Shown here piece after piece: positions 23,829-32,307 of a stretch of DNA of 64,000 nt. The notes below the pieces were generated by a model. The model worked only from the letters and a program-made list of their open reading frames with translations. It searched no databases and was not told where the DNA came from. Origin of the DNA: RHKX01 sp963743875 (GTDB lineage Bacteria; Actinomycetota; Thermoleophilia; Solirubrobacterales; 70-9); the NCBI GenBank assembly GCA_963743875.1, contig CAVURM010000005.1:372001-436000 (forward strand), read 5' to 3'. Position 1 is the stretch's first letter. Each line of letters begins with the position of its first letter. A program made the translations under genes and the position numbers.

Positions 23829-26003
23829 GTGAGCGAGCTGGAGATCGAGCGGAGCGTCGGCCCCCCAGAGGGCTTCGTCTCGCCACCTGCCCAGGATCAA
23901 CCGCCGCCGCCCCCGGCCGAGGAGGTCGACCTCCTGGACTCGTGGCTGTACTTCAACCGCGAGCTCTCCTGGATGGAATTCAACGAGCGGGTCCTTCAGC
24001 TCGCCGAGGACCAGAGCCTCCCCCTGCTCGAGCGGATCAAGTTCTGCGCGATCTACGAGAACAACCTCGACGAGTTCTTCATGGTCCGGGTGGCCGGCGT
24101 CCACGACAACGTGGTTGCCTCGTCGCCGCCGAGTGGCGCCGACGGCATCCCTTCGGTGGAGGTGCTCGCCTCGATTCGCGAGCGCACGATCGCCCATCGC
24201 AAGCGGCTCGAGAGCTGCCTCAACGAAGAGCTTCTACCGACGCTCGCCGAGCACGGGGTCCGGATCGTCTCCTGTGCGGAGGCAACCGCCGAGGAGCTCT
24301 CGGAGATCGACGATCTCTTCTCCAGCCGAGTGTTCCCAGCCCTCACCCCGTTGGTGTTCGGCGTTGGCCGTCCGTTCCCCTACATCTCCAACCTCTCGCT
24401 CAGCCTGCTGGTGGTCCTGCGGGATCCGGTTCAGGAAACCGAGGTGCTGGCGCGCGTCAAGGTACCGAAGGAGCTGATGCACCGCTACCTCCCGATCGGC
24501 GACGGCAAGACCTTCGTTCCGCTCGAGGACGTGATCTCCCACAATCTCGAGGCGCTCTTCCCCGGTATGGAGGTCGTCGATCACACGCTCTTCCGCGTCA
24601 CCCGCGACACCGACTACGACGTCTCCGACGAGGCCGACGATCTCCGGCAGGCGGTTGAGGATGAGATCAGGCGCCGCCGCTTCGGCGAGGTCATCCGGCT
24701 CGAGCTCGAGGGCGACCTCGACCCACGGCTGCGCGAGCGGCTGATCTCGATGCTCGACATCGGGCAGGATCAGGTCTACGACGTCCACCGCATCGGGATG
24801 GACGATCTCTTCGACATCGCCGGGGTCGGCGGGTTTCCGGAGCTCCGCTATCCGCCCTTCTCCGGGGTCACCCAGTCTCGCCTGCAGGCGCCGGAGGGCC
24901 AGTCGATGGATCTGTTCGCGGCGATCCGCGAGAGCGACCTCCTCGTCCATCACCCCTACGACTCGTTCGCGACCTCGGTCGAGGCATTCGTCCGCCACGC
25001 CGTCAACGACCCCGACGTACTGGCGATCAAGCAGACGGTCTACCGGACCAGCGACGACTCGCCCCTGGTGCCGGCGCTGATCCTCGCCTCCGAGCGCGGC
25101 AAGCAGGCGGTCTGCATGGTGGAGCTGAAGGCGCGCTTCGATGAGCAGGCGAATATCGACTGGGCGAAGAAGCTGGAGCAGGCCGGCGTGCACGTGGTCT
25201 TCGGCATCCCGGCGATGAAGACCCACGCCAAGTGCATCCTGATCGCCCGCCGGGAGGGTGACGGGGTTCGTCACTACGCCCACATCGGGACCGGCAACTA
25301 CAACCCGAAGACCGCCCGGCTCTACACGGACCTCGGCCTGTTCACGGCGGATCCCGACATCTGCTCCGACATCGCCGAGATGTTCAACTACCTGACCGGC
25401 TACGCGCGGCCGCAGCAATACCGCAAGGCCCTGATCGCACCCTTCAACCTCGCCGAGCGGCTGCTCGAGGAGATCGAGCGGACCATCGAGGCCCACTCGC
25501 CCGCCCACCCGGCGCAGATCAGGATGAAGATGAACTCGCTGCTCGATCCGAAGATGATCCGGGCTCTCTACCGCGCCTCCCAGGCTGGCGTCCGGGTGGA
25601 GCTCAACGTCCGGGGGATCTGCTCGTTGCGTCCGGGCGTCGAAGGAGTCTCCGAGAACATCTCGGTCGTTTCGGTACTCGGGCGCTTCCTCGAGCACTCC
25701 CGGATCTACTCGTTCGAACGGCCCGGTGAGACGCGGGTGTTCACCGGTTCGGCCGACCTGATGCCGCGCAACCTCTACAACCGGGTGGAGCTCATCATCC
25801 CGATCGAGGACGAGCACGTGAAGGCCGAGATGGCCGAGCTCCTCGACATCAGCCTTGCCGACAACGCCGGGGCCTGGGATCTTGATGCCGAGGGTATATG
25901 GACCAGGCGGGTTCGCGCCGACGGCGAGCCGGTCCGCGACGTGCAGGACATGTTGATCGAGCGCAGCAGCGCCCGCGCCGCCGAGGCACCCCAAACGCTT
26001 TAA
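23829..26003 (+). CDS. ppk1: Polyphosphate kinase 1
   Basis: A 724-residue enzyme that reversibly makes polyphosphate from ATP. The N domain has YFNRELSWMEFNERVL and FCAIYENNLDEFFMVRVAG. The phospholipase-D-like catalytic half has PYDSFATSVEAFVRHA, GIPAMKTHAKCILI with the phosphorylated His at about 466, HIGTGNYNPKTARLYTDLGLFT, and FLEHSRIYSFERPG with the second His at about 623. The GTG at 23829 lies 4 bp after the glycosyltransferase stop, so it is cotranscribed with it. A proline-rich N-terminal stretch of about 25 residues is extra. Confidence 0.95.
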   Translation: MSELEIERSVGPPEGFVSPPAQDQPPPPPAEEVDLLDSWLYFNRELSWMEFNERVLQLAEDQSLPLLERIKFCAIYENNLDEFFMVRVAGVHDNVVASSPPSGADGIPSVEVLASIRERTIAHRKRLESCLNEELLPTLAEHGVRIVSCAEATAEELSEIDDLFSSRVFPALTPLVFGVGRPFPYISNLSLSLLVVLRDPVQETEVLARVKVPKELMHRYLPIGDGKTFVPLEDVISHNLEALFPGMEVVDHTLFRVTRDTDYDVSDEADDLRQAVEDEIRRRRFGEVIRLELEGDLDPRLRERLISMLDIGQDQVYDVHRIGMDDLFDIAGVGGFPELRYPPFSGVTQSRLQAPEGQSMDLFAAIRESDLLVHHPYDSFATSVEAFVRHAVNDPDVLAIKQTVYRTSDDSPLVPALILASERGKQAVCMVELKARFDEQANIDWAKKLEQAGVHVVFGIPAMKTHAKCILIARREGDGVRHYAHIGTGNYNPKTARLYTDLGLFTADPDICSDIAEMFNYLTGYARPQQYRKALIAPFNLAERLLEEIERTIEAHSPAHPAQIRMKMNSLLDPKMIRALYRASQAGVRVELNVRGICSLRPGVEGVSENISVVSVLGRFLEHSRIYSFERPGETRVFTGSADLMPRNLYNRVELIIPIEDEHVKAEMAELLDISLADNAGAWDLDAEGIWTRRVRADGEPVRDVQDMLIERSSARAAEAPQTL

Positions 26004-26015
26004 AGAGCAGGACGA

Positions 26016-27413
26016 ATGCGGCACGACGCGCACGGCTATTGGATCGAGGAAGCGGGGCTGGAGGATGCTCCGTCCCGTCCCCCGTTGGACGCCGACATCG
26101 ACGCCGACGTCGTCATCATCGGCGGTGGGTATACGGGACTCTGGGCCGGATGGTGGCTCAAACAGCAGGAGCCCAACGCCCATGTCGTCCTGCTCGAAGC
26201 GGATCACTGCGGCTTCGGGCCGAGTGGGCGCAACGGCGGGTTCGTGAACTCGATGTCCTTCAGCTTGCCCACCATGCGCGAGTTGTTCGGGGACGAGCGG
26301 GCGATCGAGATGGTCCACGCCGGCGACGAGTCGGTCCGCGAGATCGGCCGCTGGTGCGACCAGCAGGGGGTCGACGCCTGGTACACGCACGGCGGCTACC
26401 TGCAGGCCTCGACGGCTCCCCATTTCGACGACACCTGGGGGCCGGTAGCCGCCGCCTGCGAGGAGCTCGGCGAGCGGGGACGAATCGAGGTCCTCGATCG
26501 GGAAGCCACTCTGGGTCGCTGCGCTTCGCCGCTGTTCCGAGGCGCCGCCTACTACCCGATTGCCGCGACGGTACAACCGGCCCGCCTCGCTGCGGGGTTG
26601 CGGAACCGCGTCATCGAAGCCGGGGTGGAGATCTACGAGAACACGATGGTGGATTCACTGACCGAGCACGACGGAGTCGTGGTCGCAGAGACTCCCGAGG
26701 GTCAGGTCAGCGCCCGGTCGGCGATCCTCGGTGCTGGCGGCTCGCTGCTCCGTTTTCGCCCTCTGCGTCGCTCGCTCACCGTCACCTCGAGCCACGTGGT
26801 CATGACCGAACCCGTCCCCGACGTGATCGAGGAACTCGGCTGGACCGGGGGGGAGTGCGTCACCGACTCGAGGTCGATGGTCCACTATTTCCGGACGACC
26901 CGCGACGGCAGGATCGCCTTCGGGTGGGGCGGCGGGAAGATCGTGCGCGGGGCGAACGTCCACGGCCGCGCCGAGATCGACCCGGGCCTGGCCGCAGAGG
27001 TCGAAGCCCACATGCGGCGCTTCTTCCCGCAGCTCGAGGGCCGTTCGGTGACCCACGCGTGGGGTGGTCCCATCGACGTCTCTCCGACCCACCTGCCGGT
27101 GATCCGGACCGTCGGTGAGCGCAGCTTCGCCGGGTTCGGGTACACCGGACACGGGGTCGGGCCGTCGCAGATGGTCGGCCACGCCCTCGCCTCCATGGCA
27201 CTGGATCGGCGCGACGATTTCACCTCGCTGGCGATCGTCGACCCGCCCCATGTGAACGTCCCGCCGGAGCCCTTTCGCTGGGCGGGAGGGTCGATCATCC
27301 GCCGAGCGATCATCCGCAAGGAGGAGGCCGAGGAGCAGGACCGCGTTCCCGACCCGATCACCCGGATGGTCAGCGGGATCCCGGAGCGCATGGGCATTCA
27401 CGTCGGTCGCTGA
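26016..27413 (+). CDS. FAD-dependent oxidoreductase (DAO family, amine/amino-acid oxidase-like)
   Basis: A 465-residue flavoprotein. The dinucleotide fold VVIIGGGYTGLWAGWWL is at about residues 29-45, followed by VLLEADHCGFGPSGRNGGFV, which is characteristic of gamma-glutamylputrescine oxidase/PuuB-like members, and GYTGHGVGPSQMVGHALA near the C-terminus. It would oxidise an amine or N-methyl substrate to an imine or aldehyde. It starts 12 bp after ppk1 but belongs by function with the amine-transport genes further on. Confidence 0.85.
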   Translation: MRHDAHGYWIEEAGLEDAPSRPPLDADIDADVVIIGGGYTGLWAGWWLKQQEPNAHVVLLEADHCGFGPSGRNGGFVNSMSFSLPTMRELFGDERAIEMVHAGDESVREIGRWCDQQGVDAWYTHGGYLQASTAPHFDDTWGPVAAACEELGERGRIEVLDREATLGRCASPLFRGAAYYPIAATVQPARLAAGLRNRVIEAGVEIYENTMVDSLTEHDGVVVAETPEGQVSARSAILGAGGSLLRFRPLRRSLTVTSSHVVMTEPVPDVIEELGWTGGECVTDSRSMVHYFRTTRDGRIAFGWGGGKIVRGANVHGRAEIDPGLAAEVEAHMRRFFPQLEGRSVTHAWGGPIDVSPTHLPVIRTVGERSFAGFGYTGHGVGPSQMVGHALASMALDRRDDFTSLAIVDPPHVNVPPEPFRWAGGSIIRRAIIRKEEAEEQDRVPDPITRMVSGIPERMGIHVGR

Positions 27414-27492
27414 CCGCACCTCAAGGATGCGACGGCTGCGGCAGGTAGGATCGCGTTCCCGCTGGGTGTAAACCACGAAAGGGAGAGCTGAG

Positions 27493-28068
27493 ATGGAAGC
27501 TGGTTCGGCAGTCGATTCGGATGAGGGCCGCGCGGTTCTCCGGGGCCTGTCCAAGCTCTGGTGGCTGTGGCTCGTCTTCGGCATCGCCTGGGTCGCGATC
27601 GCGCTGGTGATCCTTCAGTTCGACCAGGCATCGATCAACACGGTCGGCATCCTGATCGGCTTGATGTTCTTCGTCAGCGGCATTCAGCAGTTTGCGATCG
27701 CCGGACTCGTGGATCGGGGCGGATGGCTGTTCGGCCTCTTCGGGGTCCTCTTCATAATCGCCGGGATCGTCTCCTTCATCAGTCCGGAGAACACGTTCGC
27801 CGCAATCGCCGACATCCTCGGCTTCCTGTTTCTGATCGTCGGCATCTTCTGGATCATCCAGGCGTTCATGGAGCGCGACGAGAACGATGTCTGGTGGCTT
27901 GGCCTCACCGCCGGGATCCTGATGGTCGTCCTGGCCTTCTGGACCAGCGGCCAGTTCTTCATCGAAAAGCAGTACACGCTGCTCGTGTTCGCCGGGATCT
28001 GGGCGTTGATGTCGGGTGTCACCGACATCGTCCGCGCCTTCCAGATCCGCAAGCTCAAGGACGTCTAG
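27493..28068 (+). CDS. HdeD-like (DUF308) membrane protein
   Basis: A 191-residue protein with six evenly spaced hydrophobic helices, in three repeated pairs typical of HdeD/DUF308. Examples are VGILIGLMFFVSGIQQFAIA and ADILGFLFLIVGIFWIIQAF. In enteric bacteria HdeD assists acid survival; its role here is unknown. A GAAAGGGAG ribosome-binding site precedes the ATG. A family-3 repeat follows the stop. Confidence 0.8.
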   Translation: MEAGSAVDSDEGRAVLRGLSKLWWLWLVFGIAWVAIALVILQFDQASINTVGILIGLMFFVSGIQQFAIAGLVDRGGWLFGLFGVLFIIAGIVSFISPENTFAAIADILGFLFLIVGIFWIIQAFMERDENDVWWLGLTAGILMVVLAFWTSGQFFIEKQYTLLVFAGIWALMSGVTDIVRAFQIRKLKDV

Positions 28069-28073
28069 GAGAC

Positions 28074-28112
28074 AACCGCGCGACTCGCAGGGCTCCGCCC
28101 TGCTCGGCGTAG
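28074..28112. repeat. Family-3 REP-like repeat, copy 2
   Basis: ACCGCGCGACTC leads into the perfect hairpin GCAGGGC-TCC-GCCCTGC and TCGGCG. It lies between the convergent HdeD-like and UspA genes, the usual place for a bidirectional terminator. A T tract is absent. Confidence 0.6.
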
Positions 28113-28140
28113 GTGATGAACACCCGGTGATCTTCGCAGC

Positions 28141-28563
28141 CTAGTCGTCGTCGGTCGGCGTGACGACCACGGGAACGGTCGCCATGTGCACGAGCTTGTG
28201 CGGGGTCGAGCCGAGGATCGCGCCCTTCATCGGGCTCTCGCCGTAGGTGCCGACGACGATCATTCGCGCCTTGCGCTCCTCGGCGATCGACGCGAGCGCC
28301 GCGGCGGGTCGCTGGGGAATCAGGGCCGCCTCGGCCTCGACCCCCCGCTCCTTCGCGGTGGCGACCCCCTCATCGATCATCTTCTGGCCCTGATCACGCA
28401 TCAGCTCGCGCTGGGTGCCGATCTCGCCGGCGCCCTGATAGGGCTGGTAGCCGTAGGCGACGATCAGCGTCGCGCCGAGACCCTTGGCGAGATCACAGGC
28501 CAGATCGAGTGCGGCATGGCCACATGCCGTGCCGTCGTAGCCGATCACGATCTCATTGGCCAT
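28141..28563 (-). CDS. Universal stress protein (UspA family)
   Basis: A 140-residue single-domain Usp. It opens with IVIGYDGTACGHAALDLA, and the ATP-binding loop is VVGTYGESPMKGAILGSTPHKLVHMATVPVVV (G-2x-G-9x-G-S/T pattern). Its ATG overlaps the stop of the permease gene as ATGA, so it is the last gene of that transcript. Usp domains next to APC permeases often sense or regulate the transporter. Confidence 0.9.
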   Translation of the reverse strand: MANEIVIGYDGTACGHAALDLACDLAKGLGATLIVAYGYQPYQGAGEIGTQRELMRDQGQKMIDEGVATAKERGVEAEAALIPQRPAAALASIAEERKARMIVVGTYGESPMKGAILGSTPHKLVHMATVPVVVTPTDDD

Positions 28564-30086
28564 CAGGTTGCCTCCTTTTCGGGCGAGAGTGACCCAGGCG
28601 GTGCGACCTGAGGCTTGCGCTTGAAGAACTCAGGCTCGGCGATCCGTTGCAGGATCATCAGCACGAGGCCGAGTCCGGCGAAGAAGATCGCGATCGCCAG
28701 CGGCGGGCCGACGCCGAGGACATCCCGCTTCCCCGGCTCGGCGAGTTCGCTGATCGACTTGATCAGGACGTAGGTGAGGGTCACCCCGCCGAGCACAGGC
28801 ATCACGCCGACGGCGAAGAAGGACTTCGCGCTGGTCAGCAGTTCATGTCTGTAGAACCAGGCGCAGGCGAAGCCCGTGAGCCCGTAGTAGAAGGCGATCA
28901 TCAGTCCGAGGGCCGCGATCGAGTCGCCGAGGATGTCCTCGCTGATCAGCGTCAGGCCGAAGTACCAGACGATCGAGAGGCCGCCCATCAGCAGCGTCGA
29001 GAAGTCGGGTGTCTGGAAGCGCGGATGGACGCGGGCGAAGATCTTCGGCAGGGCTCGCACCGCACCCATCGAGAGCGACGTTCGCGCGGTCGGCAGGATC
29101 GTCGTCTGCGTCGACGCCGCCGCCGACGTGAGCACCGCGATGATCAGGATCTTGTCGAGCGGCGATCCAAGGACGTCGAGTCCGAGGGCCGAGAGCACGT
29201 CGTCCTTGTTCTGCCTGAGGAACTCGTCTCCGTGAACGGCCTGGGCGGCTATCGATACGACTACGTAGATCGCAAGCAGGATCAGGGTGGAAACGACCGC
29301 AGATCTCCCTGGGCCCTCCCTGGGATCCTCGGTTTCCTCGTTGACCGTGACCGCGCTATCCCACCCCCAGTAGATGAAGACGGCGATCAGCACACCGTCG
29401 ATCAGCGCGGTTGTGCTGTCGATATTGAACGGATTGAGCCAGCCGAGGCTCGGGTCGATCGAATCGGGGAAATCCCCGGCGTAGACCCTGATCAGGGCGA
29501 CCACCGCGAACACGGCGAGGGCGAGGATCTCGGCGCCCAGAAGCCCGATCTGTGTGCGGGCGGAAAGCTCGATCCCGATGTAACAGATCGCGGTCATTAT
29601 CGCGATCCAGATCACCCCGACGCAGGTCACCGCCAGCGTCGACGGCGCATCGATCCCGACCAGCAGGAAGCTGTAGAGGCCGGCGATCTGGGCGAGGTTC
29701 GCCATCACGATCACGTCGGCGACGATGATCGCCCAGCCGCCGATCCAGCCCATGGTCGGCCCCATCGCCGAGGTGACCCAGGTGAAGGTCGTGCCGCAGT
29801 CCGGGTCGGCGCGGTTCATGTAGTAGTAGGCGAAGCTGATGCAGAGCATCGGCAGGAACGCGACCCAGAGGACCGCGGGCGAGAAGAGCCCCACGCCGGC
29901 GGCGACGACGAAGCCGAGGCTCGCCGCGAGGCTGTAGCCGGGGGCCGTGGAGGCGACGCCGATGACCACGCTCGAGGCGAAGCCGATGGCCCCGCCCTTC
30001 AGGCCCTTGTCGCCGCCCGATGCATCGCTTGCCGCGGCAGGCTCACCGGCCGCCGAACTCTCGACCCGTCCCGACCCACTCTCCAC
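28563..30086 (-). CDS. APC-superfamily amino acid/amine permease
   Basis: A 507-residue transporter with about 12 helices. After an Ala/Ser/Gly-rich cytoplasmic N-terminus the first helix has GFASSVVIGVASTAPGYSLA, the APC glycine-rich entry, and CGTTFTWVTSAMGPTMGWIGGW follows in helix 3. It would import an amino acid or amine by cation symport. GTG start with AGGAG nearby. A good promoter lies upstream on the minus strand, and uspA is translationally coupled downstream. Confidence 0.88.
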   Translation of the reverse strand: MESGSGRVESSAAGEPAAASDASGGDKGLKGGAIGFASSVVIGVASTAPGYSLAASLGFVVAAGVGLFSPAVLWVAFLPMLCISFAYYYMNRADPDCGTTFTWVTSAMGPTMGWIGGWAIIVADVIVMANLAQIAGLYSFLLVGIDAPSTLAVTCVGVIWIAIMTAICYIGIELSARTQIGLLGAEILALAVFAVVALIRVYAGDFPDSIDPSLGWLNPFNIDSTTALIDGVLIAVFIYWGWDSAVTVNEETEDPREGPGRSAVVSTLILLAIYVVVSIAAQAVHGDEFLRQNKDDVLSALGLDVLGSPLDKILIIAVLTSAAASTQTTILPTARTSLSMGAVRALPKIFARVHPRFQTPDFSTLLMGGLSIVWYFGLTLISEDILGDSIAALGLMIAFYYGLTGFACAWFYRHELLTSAKSFFAVGVMPVLGGVTLTYVLIKSISELAEPGKRDVLGVGPPLAIAIFFAGLGLVLMILQRIAEPEFFKRKPQVAPPGSLSPEKEAT

Positions 30087-30135
30087 GTTTTCTCCTGTCC
30101 CTAGACGCTTGCCTGAGCGAACCTATGGAGCGCAG

Positions 30136-30164
30136 CCTATACCGGCAAGCGATTATCCGTACAA
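30136..30164 (-). promoter_or_regulatory. Predicted sigma-70-type promoter of the APC permease-uspA unit
   Basis: On the minus strand TTGTAC (30164-30159) and TATAGG (30141-30136) are separated by 17 bp, close to the -35/-10 consensus and spacing, about 50 bp upstream of the permease GTG. The rest of the 198-bp gap shows nothing else notable. Confidence 0.5.
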
Positions 30165-30284
30165 GAACCTCGTCGCATCAGGGACGCAGTGGACAAGGGG
30201 CGGGCGAACCAGGGACCCCCCAGGCAAGGAGCATGCCTCGCGCGTGAGCCGACGATGGCGCCCCGTGGGGGCCTGCCAGCCCGC

Positions 30285-31784
30285 CTACCAGCGGGTGGTC
30301 AGGACTTTCTTCCTGGTGTAGAACTCGATCGCATCGGTGCCGTTGGCATGCAGGTCGCCGACCATCGAGTCCTTCCAGCCCGCGAACGGGAACCAGGCGA
30401 CGGGGGCGGGAACGCCGACGTTGACGCCGATCATCCCGGCCTCGACCTCGTTGCGGTAGCGGCGAACCGCCTCCCCCGAGGACGTGAAGATCGCCGAGGC
30501 GTTGCCGTAGCGCGAGCCGTTGACGAACTCCAGCGCCTCGCCGAGGTCATCGACCTCGACCAGCGCCAGGACCGGCCCGAACAACTCCTCTCTCGCCAGC
30601 TCGGATTCCCGCTGATCGGTCGAGAGGATCGTCGGGCCCATCAGGGCACCCGCGTCGTTGGTTCGTTCGCGGCCGTCCACGACCATCTCTGCTCCCTCCG
30701 AGATCGCGCGGTCGACCGCGTCAGAAACGCGGTTGCGCGCGTCGGCGCCGACCATGGGAGGGCAGACGACGCCCTCCTCGGCGCCGTTGCCGGTCGGGAG
30801 GGTGCGGGCTGCCTCCGCCAGCGCCGAGCGGACCTCCGAGCGACGGTGCTCGTCGCCGACGATGACCGCCACCGAGCCGGCGAGGCAGCGCTGGCCCGCG
30901 TTGCCGAAGGCGGAGCCCATGATTCCCGACATCGAGGCGTCGAGATCGGCGTCCGGCATCACGACGATCGAGTTCTTGGCACCGCCCAGCGCCTGCACGC
31001 GCTTGCCGGACTTGGTGCCCCGCTCCATCACGTAAAGGGCTGTCGTGGCCTGCCCGACGAAGCTGATCGCGTCGATCTCGGAGTGGTCGAGGAGACCGTT
31101 GACCGCGTCGCGTGCTCCGTGGACGATGTTGACGACCCCGGCGGGGATCTCCTCGATCCCGGCGGCCAGCTCGACGATCCGCTGCGGCGTCCGAGGATCC
31201 CGCTCGGAGGGCTTCAGGATGAACGTGTTGCCGCACGCGATCGCGTAGGGCAGAAACCAGAGCGGGATCATCGCCGGGAAGTTGAACGGGGTGATCGCGG
31301 CGACCACGCCGACGGGCTGACGCCACATCTCGACGTCCATGCCGGTTGCGATCCCCTCCAGGTTCTCCCCCTTGAGCAGGGTCGGGATTCCACAGGCGAC
31401 CTCGGTCGATTCGATGCCGCGGCCGACTTCGCCGCGCGCGTCGTCGAGGGCCTTACCCATGTCCTCGGTGACCAGTTGGGCGAGTTCCTCGCGGTGCGAC
31501 CAGAGCGCCTCGCGCAACGCGAACACGGCACGGGCCCGCTTCGCGACCGGGACGGCCGCCCATGCGGGTTGCGCTGCCCGCGCCGCCTTCGCCGCAGCGT
31601 CAACGTCGTCGAACGTCGAAAGCGGGACCCGGGCGAGAACCGCTCCGGAAGCGGGGTCGATGTCGTCGAGGAACTCGCTTGTCCCGGACTCGACCCATTC
31701 GCCGCCGATGTAGTTCTTCAGGGTCGGGACCTCGGTCGATCCCGCTTGCTCGGTGCCCTCTTCTGCCAACGTCTGCGGCTCCAT
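30285..31784 (-). CDS. mmsA: CoA-acylating methylmalonate-semialdehyde dehydrogenase
   Basis: A 499-residue aldehyde dehydrogenase of the MMSDH group. It converts methylmalonate or malonate semialdehyde with CoA and NAD+ to propionyl- or acetyl-CoA. Motifs include VGVVAAITPFNFPAMIPLWF, the catalytic-Cys segment GNAGQRCLAGSVAV, and GWKDSMVGDLHANGTDAIEFYT near the end. AAGGAG lies before the ATG at 31784; the open frame upstream is repeat sequence. Its leader holds a GntR-type operator and a 7-bp hairpin. It probably finishes degradation of a beta-amino or branched substrate delivered by neighbouring enzymes. Confidence 0.9.
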   Translation of the reverse strand: MEPQTLAEEGTEQAGSTEVPTLKNYIGGEWVESGTSEFLDDIDPASGAVLARVPLSTFDDVDAAAKAARAAQPAWAAVPVAKRARAVFALREALWSHREELAQLVTEDMGKALDDARGEVGRGIESTEVACGIPTLLKGENLEGIATGMDVEMWRQPVGVVAAITPFNFPAMIPLWFLPYAIACGNTFILKPSERDPRTPQRIVELAAGIEEIPAGVVNIVHGARDAVNGLLDHSEIDAISFVGQATTALYVMERGTKSGKRVQALGGAKNSIVVMPDADLDASMSGIMGSAFGNAGQRCLAGSVAVIVGDEHRRSEVRSALAEAARTLPTGNGAEEGVVCPPMVGADARNRVSDAVDRAISEGAEMVVDGRERTNDAGALMGPTILSTDQRESELAREELFGPVLALVEVDDLGEALEFVNGSRYGNASAIFTSSGEAVRRYRNEVEAGMIGVNVGVPAPVAWFPFAGWKDSMVGDLHANGTDAIEFYTRKKVLTTRW

Positions 31785-31811
31785 AGCCGGTCTCCTTTGA
31801 TCTCGGAAGTG

Positions 31812-31831
31812 CCCGAGTGATGGTACTCGGG
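31812..31831 (-). promoter_or_regulatory. Leader stem-loop of mmsA
   Basis: CCCGAGT (31812-31818) and ACTCGGG (31825-31831) form a perfect 7-bp stem with a 6-nt loop, 28-47 bp upstream of the mmsA ATG and just downstream of the operator on that strand. Confidence 0.35.
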
Positions 31832-31842
31832 TGGCAAGGGCC

Positions 31843-31855
31843 ATTGTTGAACAAT
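31843..31855. promoter_or_regulatory. GntR/FadR-type operator upstream of mmsA
   Basis: ATTGTTGAACAAT is a perfect palindrome with a central base and fits the FadR-subfamily pattern TNGTNNNACNA. It differs by one central base from the site that overlaps the gntR start at 33703. It lies 59-71 bp before the mmsA start. Confidence 0.65.
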
Positions 31856-31897
31856 CCCGGCCGTGACCTTGTCCAATGAGGAGTACGGGTGGTTGGA

Positions 31898-32307
31898 CGT
31901 GGGTGTGGCCTGCCGAGGGACGCCGGAGGTCGGCGTGGCCCGGCGAGAGAGCCTTAGGTCGGCGTGGCCTGCCGAGGGACGCCGGAGGTCGGCGTGGCCT
32001 GGCGAGGGATTCGCCCGCCGGTGAGAGTTGGTTTGGCTGGGTAGGGGAGGACCTGAGCGGTTCGGCCACCGTTCACCCGCCTGCCGAGGGCGCTTTCGGG
32101 GTGAACCCAATGTTCCGTACCTACAGGGTGCGTTTCGTAGGGTTCACCTTGGAACCCACCCTCCAACCACCGCTCGGGGTCGGTCCTCGTGGAGGACCTG
32201 CCGCGGGTGGCGCGGGCGTGGGTCGACACCCGAGCGTCAGCGAGCGGTGCGATCCACGCCTCGGCAGGACCCGCGGTTGGCGACTTTCGCCGGAACGGCA
32301 GCGCGGC
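31898..32307. repeat. Family-2 large structured repeat, copy 1
   Basis: Fills most of the 523-bp gap between mmsA and the aminotransferase gene. It begins with four tandem 29-30-bp units (starts at 31898, 31928, 31957, 31987) of GGTCGGCGTGGCCTGCCGAG type. Then come a conserved block with GGTGAACCC (32100-32108) and GGGTTCACC (32140-32148), GTTCC/GGAAC, and terminal arms CCGCGGGT (32201) and ACCCGCGG (32269). It ends at the aminotransferase stop codon. No reading frame is conserved among copies. Confidence 0.85.

Noticed and set aside
31898..32016. Tandem 30-bp units that look at first like a CRISPR repeat array
   Set aside because: The units follow one another with no unique spacers, they vary in sequence, and no cas genes are near. 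They are a tandem repeat inside the family-2 element.
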